5,536 nt of DNA from the NCBI GenBank assembly GCA_030831375.1, contig JAURLF010000033.1, positions 1 through 5,536 on the forward strand, in the 5' to 3' direction. Below are positions 1 through 4,605 of this stretch, one piece after another (positions within the stretch are counted from its first letter, which is position 1; each line of letters starts with the position of its first letter). Source of the stretch: Gaiellales bacterium. Lineage in GTDB: Bacteria; Actinomycetota; Thermoleophilia; Gaiellales; F1-60-MAGs149. The notes under the pieces were generated by a model that had not been told where the DNA came from, ran no database searches, and saw only the letters and a list, made by a program, of their open reading frames with translations. Both the position numbers and the translations under genes were made by a program.

Positions 1-329
1 TCGACGAGATCGCCGAGATGGGGCCGCGCAACGTGCTGATCACCTTCGAGGGCGGCTGTGCCGCGCTCCTGCGCGACGGGCAGCAGACCCGCCGCTTCCT
101 CGTCCGCGCCCCGCGCGTCGAGGTGCTCAGCACCGTCGGGGCCGGCGACGCGCTGCTCGCCGGTCACCTCGCCGCGATCAGCCGCGACCGCGACCTCGAG
201 GACGCGCTCCGGCACGCCGTCGCCTGCGGCACGGCCAGCACGCTCACCCCGGGTGCGGGCCGGCTCGACCCGCGCGACGTCAAGCGTCTGCTGGCCGAGA
301 CCGAGCTGCTCGAGCCGACCCCGCTCTGA
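1..329 (+). CDS. PfkB-family sugar kinase, 1-phosphofructokinase-like (3' part only)
   Basis: This is the C-terminal 108 or so residues of a ribokinase/PfkB-fold kinase. The frame is open from the left edge (first full codon at 3) and the start lies outside the window. The diagnostic sign is the PfkB signature around codons 135-149, STVGAGD followed by ALLAGHLAA. The GAGD Asp (codon 147-149) is the catalytic base of the family and its glycines form the anion hole. Upstream, VLITFEGGCAALL matches the strand-turn-strand that normally reads VLVTLGxxGALL. Downstream, ACGTASTLTPGAG and LDPRDVKRLL resemble the end of the 1-phosphofructokinase/hexose kinase subfamily. These enzymes phosphorylate fructose-1-phosphate or related sugar phosphates with ATP in the cytoplasm. 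The substrate cannot be decided without the N-terminal half; tagatose-6-phosphate kinase or a Pfk-2-type 6-phosphofructokinase are alternatives. It runs in the same direction as guaB3, 110 nt upstream of it. Confidence 0.85.
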   Translation, partial: DEIAEMGPRNVLITFEGGCAALLRDGQQTRRFLVRAPRVEVLSTVGAGDALLAGHLAAISRDRDLEDALRHAVACGTASTLTPGAGRLDPRDVKRLLAETELLEPTPL

Positions 330-353
330 GCCCACGCCGTCCGGAGGCCCGAC

Positions 354-359
354 TAACGT
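354..359 (+). promoter_or_regulatory. possible -10 box (TAACGT) of the guaB3-guaA operon
   Basis: TAACGT fits the actinobacterial TAnnnT -10 pattern and lies in the gap after the kinase stop. Transcription from it would give a leader of roughly 70 nt before the GTG at 440. I see no convincing -35 box at the usual distance. Because the hexamer is degenerate this is a weak call, and read-through from the kinase gene is equally possible. Confidence 0.3.
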
Positions 360-393
360 CAGGCATCAGGGAATCGACGGACGGCAGGGCAGG

Positions 394-409
394 GCCCCGA
401 CGGCGGGGC
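394..409 (+). other. GC-rich hairpin in the guaB3 leader
   Basis: GCCCCG (394-399) and CGGGGC (404-409) can pair into a perfect 6-bp stem with an ACGG loop, 30 nt before the guaB3 start. No T-run follows, so it is not a classical intrinsic terminator. It might end kinase transcripts weakly, shape the leader RNA, or mean nothing in such GC-rich DNA. Confidence 0.25.
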
Positions 410-420
410 GCCACCCGCGG

Positions 421-435
421 AAAGGAACGGCGGAG
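421..435 (+). promoter_or_regulatory. guaB3: ribosome-binding region of guaB3
   Basis: A purine-rich stretch precedes the GTG at 440. AAGGA at 422-426 lies 13 nt away, rather far. GGAG at 432-435 lies 4 nt away, rather close. Either can pair with the 3' end of 16S rRNA. Together with the family-typical N-terminus EIGRGKKARRAYGFDDI, this supports the GTG as the start. Confidence 0.5.
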
Positions 436-439
436 CGCG

Positions 440-1600
440 GTGGAGATCGAAATCGGACGGGGGAAGAAGGCGCGGCGCGCCTACGGCTTTGACGACATCG
501 CGATCGTGCCGAGCCGGCGCACGCGCGACGCGGAGGACGTCGACATCGGCTGGAAGCTCGGGCCGTACCTGGTCGAGCTGCCCCTGATCGCCTCGGCGAT
601 GGACGGGGTGGTGTCGCCCGCCACCGCGATCGAGATCGGACGCCTCGGCGGCCTCGGCGTGCTCAACCTCGAGGGGCTGTGGTGCCGCTACCAGGACGCC
701 GATGCGATGCTCGAGGAGATCGCGACGCTCCCGCCGGAGACCGCCACCGGCCGCATGCAGGAGATCTACGGCGCGCCGCTCGACCCCGACCTGATGGTGC
801 AGCGCGTGCGCGAGATCAAGGCCGCCGGCGTGATCACCGCCGCCAGCCTGACGCCGCAACGCGTGCGCGACCACTGGGAGGCGATCGTCGAGGCCGGCCT
901 CGACGTGCTCGTGATCCAGGGCACCGTCGTCTCCGCCGAGCACGTCTCGCGCAGCGTCGAGCCGCTCAACCTGAAGGAGTTCATCGCCAGCGTCGGCATC
1001 CCGTGCATCGTCGGCGGCTGCGCCAGCTACCAGACGGCGCTGCACCTGATGCGCACCGGCGCCGCCGGCGTCCTCGTCGGCGTCGGACCGGGTGCGGCCT
1101 GCACGACCCGCGGCGTGCTCGGCGTCGGCGTCCCGCAGGCCACCGCGATCGCAGACGCGGCCGCGGCGCGCGTGCAGCACCTGCTCGAGACGGGGCAGTA
1201 CGTGAACGTGATCGCGGACGGCGGCATGCGCACCGGCGGCGACATCGCCAAGGCGATCGCCTGCGGCGCCGACTCCGTGATGATCGGCTCGCCCCTGGCC
1301 CGCGCCCATGAGGCGCCGGGCCGCGGTACCCATTGGGGCATGGCGACGTTCCACCCGACGCTGCCGCGCGGCGCGCGCGTGCGCACCCAGCAGGTGGCGA
1401 CGCTGGAGCAGATCCTGCTCGGCCCGGCCAACGAGAACGACGGCACGCTCAACCTGATGGGCGCGCTGCGAACCTCGATGGCGACGACGGGCTACGAGAC
1501 GATCCACGAGTTCCAGAAGGCCGAGATCATGGTCGCGCCGTCCCTGCAGACCGAGGGCAAGAAGCTGCAGCGCGAGCAGGGCATCGGGATGTCCCGCTAG
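440..1600 (+). CDS. guaB3: GuaB3-family IMP dehydrogenase-related protein
   Basis: A 386-residue TIM-barrel protein of the IMP dehydrogenase/GMP reductase superfamily, GTG start, usual length for GuaB3. It lacks the CBS pair that canonical IMPDH inserts in its barrel. The N-terminus (IGRGKKARRAYGFDDIAIVPS) and SAMDGVVSP are GuaB3 hallmarks. The active-site loop GPGAACTTRG contains Cys221, the expected nucleophile that attacks C2 of IMP (canonical enzymes read GPGSICTTR), and is followed by GVGVPQ. The IMP phosphate-binding region is IADGGMRTGGD (258-268) and the following MIGSPLA. The canonical YRGMGS and flap region is replaced by THWGMA and LPRGARV, as usual for GuaB3. The tail APSLQTEGKKLQ recalls cyanobacterial GuaB3, which acts as an IMP dehydrogenase making XMP with NAD. 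The mycobacterial relative has no established function. guaA follows after 4 nt, favouring a role in GMP synthesis. Family assignment is firm; activity is inferred. Confidence 0.93.
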   Translation: MEIEIGRGKKARRAYGFDDIAIVPSRRTRDAEDVDIGWKLGPYLVELPLIASAMDGVVSPATAIEIGRLGGLGVLNLEGLWCRYQDADAMLEEIATLPPETATGRMQEIYGAPLDPDLMVQRVREIKAAGVITAASLTPQRVRDHWEAIVEAGLDVLVIQGTVVSAEHVSRSVEPLNLKEFIASVGIPCIVGGCASYQTALHLMRTGAAGVLVGVGPGAACTTRGVLGVGVPQATAIADAAAARVQHLLETGQYVNVIADGGMRTGGDIAKAIACGADSVMIGSPLARAHEAPGRGTHWGMATFHPTLPRGARVRTQQVATLEQILLGPANENDGTLNLMGALRTSMATTGYETIHEFQKAEIMVAPSLQTEGKKLQREQGIGMSR

Positions 1601-1604
1601 CCCG

Positions 1605-3140
1605 ATGGCGGACGACCGCCCGATCCTCGTCCTCGACTTCGGTGCGCAGTACGCGCAGCTGATCGCGCGCCGCATCCGCGAGCGTCGCGTGCTCTCCGAG
1701 CTGGTGCCGCACGACCTGACCGCGGCGGAGCTCGCGGCGCGGAACCCGGCGGGGATCGTGCTTTCGGGCGGGCCCGCGTCGGTCAACGAGCCCGGCGCGC
1801 CTGCGCTCGACCCGGCGCTCTTCGACCTCGGGGTGCCGGTGCTCGGCATCTGCTACGGCATGCAGGCGATGGCGCAGGCGCTCGGCGGCGAGGTCGGGCG
1901 GACCGGAACGGGCGAGTTCGGCAAGACCGAGCTCGAGGTGGACCAGTCCGCCGTGCTGTTCCGCGGCATCCCGCCGGCGCACTCGTGCTGGATGAGCCAC
2001 AACGACTCCGTCACGCGCCTGCCGGACGGCTTCCGGGCGACGGCGGCATCCCCGGGCGCGCCGGTGGCGGCGATGGAGCACGTCGAGCGGCGCCTGCACG
2101 CCGTCCAGTTCCACCCGGAGGTCGTGCACACGCCGCAGGGCACGGACATGCTGGAGCGCTTCGCGTACGACGTCTGCGGCCAGGACGGCTCGTGGACGCC
2201 GCAGCGCGTGATCGACGAGCAGGTCGAGCGGATCCGCGCCCAGGTCGGCTCGGAGAAGGTGCTGTGCGCCCTGTCGGGCGGCGTCGACTCGGCCGTCGCC
2301 GCCCTGCTCGTGCACCGCGCGGTCGGCGACCAGCTGACCTGCGTGTTCGTCGACCACGGCCTCCTGCGCGAGGGCGAGGCGGAGCAGGTCGTCGAGACGT
2401 TCGGCGGGCACTACAGGGTGCCGCTCGTCCACGTGCAGGCGCAGGAGCGCTTCCTCGGGCTGCTCGCCGGCGTGACCGAGCCGGAGGAGAAGCGCAAGAT
2501 CATCGGCGAGGCCTTCATCCGCGTCTTCGAGGAGGAGGCGCGGCGGCTCGAGGGCGTGCGCTTCCTGGTGCAGGGCACGCTCTACTCGGACGTGATCGAG
2601 TCGGGATCGAAGACGGCGGCGAAGATCAAGTCGCACCACAACGTCGGCGGACTGCCCGACGACATGGACCTCGAGCTGTGCGAGCCGCTGCGGCTGCTCT
2701 TCAAGGACGAGGTGCGCCAGGTCGGGATCGAGCTCGGGATGCCCGAGCGGATGGTCTGGCGCCAGCCCTTCCCGGGCCCGGGCCTCGCGATCCGGATCAT
2801 CGGCGACGTGACCGAGGAGCGCCTGCGCATCCTGCGCCACGCCGACGCAGTCCTGCAGGAGGAGATCCGCGCCGCGGACTGGTACCGCCGCCTGTGGCAG
2901 TCCTTCGCCGTGCTGCCCGCCGTCCGCTCCGTCGGCGTGATGGGCGACGCCCGCACCTACGAGTACCCGATCGTGATCCGCGCGGTCACCTCCGAGGACG
3001 CCATGACCGCGGACTGGGCGCGGCTGCCGTACGACCTGCTGGAGCGGATCTCGACGCGCATCATCAACGAGGTCGCCGGGGTCAACCGCGTCGCGCTCGA
3101 CATCTCGTCGAAGCCGCCCGGCACGATCGAGTGGGAGTAG
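1605..3140 (+). CDS. guaA: GMP synthase (glutamine-hydrolysing)
   Basis: A cytoplasmic 511-residue enzyme that converts XMP, ATP and glutamine to GMP, the last step of de novo guanine nucleotide synthesis. All three domains are intact and the length is normal. The class I glutamine amidotransferase domain (about 1-195) opens with ILVLDFGAQYAQLIARR and carries the triad Cys83 (GICYGMQ), His170 and Glu172 (FHPEV). The ATP pyrophosphatase domain has the P-loop SGGVDS at 224-229. The C-terminal dimerisation and XMP-binding domain contains QPFPGPGLAIRI from residue 387 and ends KPPGTIEWE, as in nearly all GuaA proteins. The ATG lies 4 nt after the guaB3 stop and has no good Shine-Dalgarno sequence of its own, so translation is probably coupled to guaB3. 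No missing catalytic residue or frameshift is seen. Confidence 0.98.
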   Translation: MADDRPILVLDFGAQYAQLIARRIRERRVLSELVPHDLTAAELAARNPAGIVLSGGPASVNEPGAPALDPALFDLGVPVLGICYGMQAMAQALGGEVGRTGTGEFGKTELEVDQSAVLFRGIPPAHSCWMSHNDSVTRLPDGFRATAASPGAPVAAMEHVERRLHAVQFHPEVVHTPQGTDMLERFAYDVCGQDGSWTPQRVIDEQVERIRAQVGSEKVLCALSGGVDSAVAALLVHRAVGDQLTCVFVDHGLLREGEAEQVVETFGGHYRVPLVHVQAQERFLGLLAGVTEPEEKRKIIGEAFIRVFEEEARRLEGVRFLVQGTLYSDVIESGSKTAAKIKSHHNVGGLPDDMDLELCEPLRLLFKDEVRQVGIELGMPERMVWRQPFPGPGLAIRIIGDVTEERLRILRHADAVLQEEIRAADWYRRLWQSFAVLPAVRSVGVMGDARTYEYPIVIRAVTSEDAMTADWARLPYDLLERISTRIINEVAGVNRVALDISSKPPGTIEWE

Positions 3141-3156
3141 GCCGGCCGACGTCGCT

Positions 3157-3173
3157 CCGCGGCGCCAGCGCGG
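3157..3173 (+). other. small hairpin after guaA
   Basis: CCGCG (3157-3161) can pair with CGCGG (3169-3173) around a 7-nt loop. It lies 16 nt after the guaA stop and directly before the TACCCT box. There is no T-run, so it is at best a weak candidate for ending guaA transcripts. It is the only inverted repeat I see in this 45-nt gap. Confidence 0.2.
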
Positions 3174-3179
3174 TACCCT
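3174..3179 (+). promoter_or_regulatory. -10 box (TACCCT) for a leaderless deacetylase mRNA
   Basis: TACCCT matches TAnnnT and ends 6 nt before the GTG at 3186. A -10 box at this distance puts the transcription start at or next to the start codon. The deacetylase also lacks a Shine-Dalgarno sequence. Leaderless transcripts of this form are common in actinobacteria. No clear -35 box is visible. Confidence 0.5.
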
Positions 3180-3185
3180 GAGCCC

Positions 3186-4142
3186 GTGGCCGCACCCGCC
3201 TCCGCCCGCCGCGCGCAGGTCCGTCGCCGACGCCGCGTCGGTCTGGCCACCCTCTTCGCGGTGGTCGGCCTGGTCGTGATCGGCGCCGCCTGGGCAATGC
3301 GCCCCGAGGCGGCACCGGCGCCTGTCAGCTACGCCTCGCAGAGCGCGGTCGACGAGGCCGCCGCCGCGGCCGCCGCGAGCGCGCAGGAGGCCGCGAAGGC
3401 CGCGAAGGAGATCGAGGGCCGCACCTGGGCCGTGGGGCCCTACGTCGAAGAGGTGCCGAAGGCGGACGGCATCGCAGCCGGAGCGCCCGTCAAGGGCCTC
3501 GTCGCCCTGACCTTCGACGACGGGCCCGGACGCTACACGTACGACGTGCTCGCCCTGCTGAAGCGCCACCGGATGAAGGCGACGTTCTTCGTCCTCGGGT
3601 CGATGGCGGAGCGGGACCCGGCCGCACTGCGCCAGATGGCCGACGAGGGGCACGTCGTCGCCCCGCACTCGTGGTCGCACGCCAGCATGGTCACCCTCTC
3701 GGCGAAGGACCTCGCCGCCGAGTTCGACCGCACCAACGCCGTCATCCGCGAGGCCGTGGGTCGCGTGCCGGCGATCCAGCGGCCGCCGTTCGGGGACTTC
3801 GACGGACGCACGAACCGCTGGTCCCGCGCCCACGGGATGGTGCCGATCCTCTGGACCGTCGACTCGAACGACTGGCAGCTCGACGACCCGCGGGAGGTCG
3901 TCCGCAACGTGCTCGAGGCGCCGACGCTCGGGCCGGGCGCGATCATCCTGCTCCACGACGGCGGCGACGACCGCTCGATGACCGTGAACGCCCTGCCCGC
4001 GATCATGGACGGCCTGCGGAAGCGCGGGCTGCGCTCGGTCACGATCCCGGAGCTGCTGCGACAGGGCCCGCCCGAGACGATCGCGCCCGGGACCTACGCG
4101 CCCAGCACGTACGCGGAGGGCGACACCGCGAACGCGGGCTAG
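3186..4142 (+). CDS. membrane-anchored polysaccharide deacetylase (NodB domain)
   Basis: A 318-residue carbohydrate esterase family 4 protein. The N-terminus is basic (RRAQVRRRRR) and leads into one hydrophobic segment (about 18-38), fitting a signal anchor that places the domain outside the membrane. An alanine-rich, probably helical stalk (about 54-77) follows. The NodB domain (about 104-290) has every motif: TFDDGP with catalytic base Asp111 and metal ligand Asp112; HSWSH with metal ligands His161 and His165; RPPFGDFD with Arg199; the WTVDSNDW strand (223-230); and LLHDGG with His257. Such enzymes remove N-acetyl groups from cell-wall amino sugars in a metal-dependent reaction, and peptidoglycan or another envelope glycan is the likely substrate. 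The complete motif set argues for an active enzyme; the substrate is not determined by sequence. The GTG start gives the anchor directly and has a -10 box just upstream. The stop overlaps that of the convergent HIT gene. Confidence 0.92.
   Translation: MAAPASARRAQVRRRRRVGLATLFAVVGLVVIGAAWAMRPEAAPAPVSYASQSAVDEAAAAAAASAQEAAKAAKEIEGRTWAVGPYVEEVPKADGIAAGAPVKGLVALTFDDGPGRYTYDVLALLKRHRMKATFFVLGSMAERDPAALRQMADEGHVVAPHSWSHASMVTLSAKDLAAEFDRTNAVIREAVGRVPAIQRPPFGDFDGRTNRWSRAHGMVPILWTVDSNDWQLDDPREVVRNVLEAPTLGPGAIILLHDGGDDRSMTVNALPAIMDGLRKRGLRSVTIPELLRQGPPETIAPGTYAPSTYAEGDTANAG
4139..4142. other. palindromic CTAG shared as stop codon on both strands
   Basis: The deacetylase stop TAG is 4140-4142 on the + strand. 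The HIT gene stop TAG is the complement of 4139-4141. The two genes therefore overlap tail to tail by the 4-nt palindrome CTAG. There is no room between them for a terminator, so each transcript must extend into the antisense of the other gene or end inside it. Confidence 0.9.
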
Positions 4143-4549
4143 CGAGCCGCGCGCAGGCGCTCGGCCACGGAGGCGATGCGCTCGGGGTCGCCGGCCTCGA
4201 CCGGCCACGGGATCGCGAGGCCGTCGCCCGCTGTGCGCGGGAGGACGTGCACGTGCAGGTGGAAGACGCTCTGCCAGCCGTCGGGGCGCGCGCACGACAG
4301 GAACGTCACACCGGTCGCGCCGAGCGCGGTCTCCTGGGCCCGGCCGACCTCGCCGGCCAGCTCGATGCAGGCCGCCAGCGCCTCGCGGTCCGCGCCGAGC
4401 GCGTCGTCGTGGTGGGCGCGCGGGATCACGAGCACGTGCCCGTCCACGGCGGGGAAGATGTCCATGAAGGCCAGCGCCGCCTCGGACTCGGCGACAAGGG
4501 TCGCTGGAACGTCGCCGGCGGCGATCCCGCAGAACAGGCAGTCGGCCAT
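4139..4549 (-). CDS. HIT-family nucleotide-binding protein (probable hydrolase)
   Basis: A 136-residue histidine triad protein, full length for a bacterial HINT-type member. The N-terminus DCLFCGIAAGDVPA is typical, with Cys4 and Cys7 as a probable zinc pair with His46. GHVLVIPRAHH (37-47) is the conserved core strand. The triad is H97-L-H99-V-H101-V-L-P, and His99 is the expected nucleophile that forms a nucleotidyl intermediate. The segment before it reads SCARPDGWQSVF, where HINT1-type proteins have an Asn and GGQSV. By alignment, Cys86 replaces that Asn and Trp92 replaces a Gly. From memory, a WQTVF-type form with a following PW motif is common in actinobacterial HIT proteins, and this one has IPWP at 114-117. 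Such proteins hydrolyse nucleoside phosphoramidates or dinucleotides, but the true substrate is often unknown. The ATG has a TACCGT box 6 nt upstream and no Shine-Dalgarno sequence. Confidence 0.93.
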   Translation of the reverse strand: MADCLFCGIAAGDVPATLVAESEAALAFMDIFPAVDGHVLVIPRAHHDDALGADREALAACIELAGEVGRAQETALGATGVTFLSCARPDGWQSVFHLHVHVLPRTAGDGLAIPWPVEAGDPERIASVAERLRAAR

Positions 4550-4555
4550 GTGCGA

Positions 4556-4561
4556 ACGGTA
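4556..4561 (-). promoter_or_regulatory. -10 box (TACCGT) for a leaderless HIT-gene mRNA
   Basis: Read on the - strand, TACCGT matches TAnnnT and lies exactly 6 nt before the ATG at 4549, the same spacing as the deacetylase box. This predicts transcription starting at or next to the ATG. The -35 position would fall near 4579-4584, which is a poor match to consensus. Confidence 0.5.
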
Positions 4562-4592
4562 GCGCCGCCGTGGCCGCGTCCGCAGCGGGCGG

Positions 4593-4598
4593 TATACC
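4593..4598 (+). promoter_or_regulatory. -10 box (TATACC) for the exonuclease gene
   Basis: TATACC sits within the palindrome GGTATACC (4591-4598), an AT-containing island in very GC-rich DNA, 7 nt before the GTG at 4606. This again suggests a leaderless transcript. The last base is C instead of T, so the match is imperfect. It is divergent from the HIT promoter 31 nt away, and the -35 regions of the two would interleave. Confidence 0.45.
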
Positions 4599-4605
4599 TC
4601 AGCCG

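Noticed and set aside
394..409. Intrinsic terminator for the kinase gene
   Set aside because: The stem is good but no T-run follows, so it is reported only as a hairpin of unknown role.
359..1849. A 496-codon open frame on the - strand opposite guaB3
   Set aside because: Same composition artefact: low-complexity translation, no family signature, and full overlap with a clearly conserved gene.
1527..4295. A 922-codon open frame on the - strand, antisense to guaA and the deacetylase
   Set aside because: Its product is a biased Arg/Ala/His/Asp-rich string with no recognisable motif. It lies opposite two well-supported genes, and long antisense frames are expected in DNA with G/C at nearly every third codon position.
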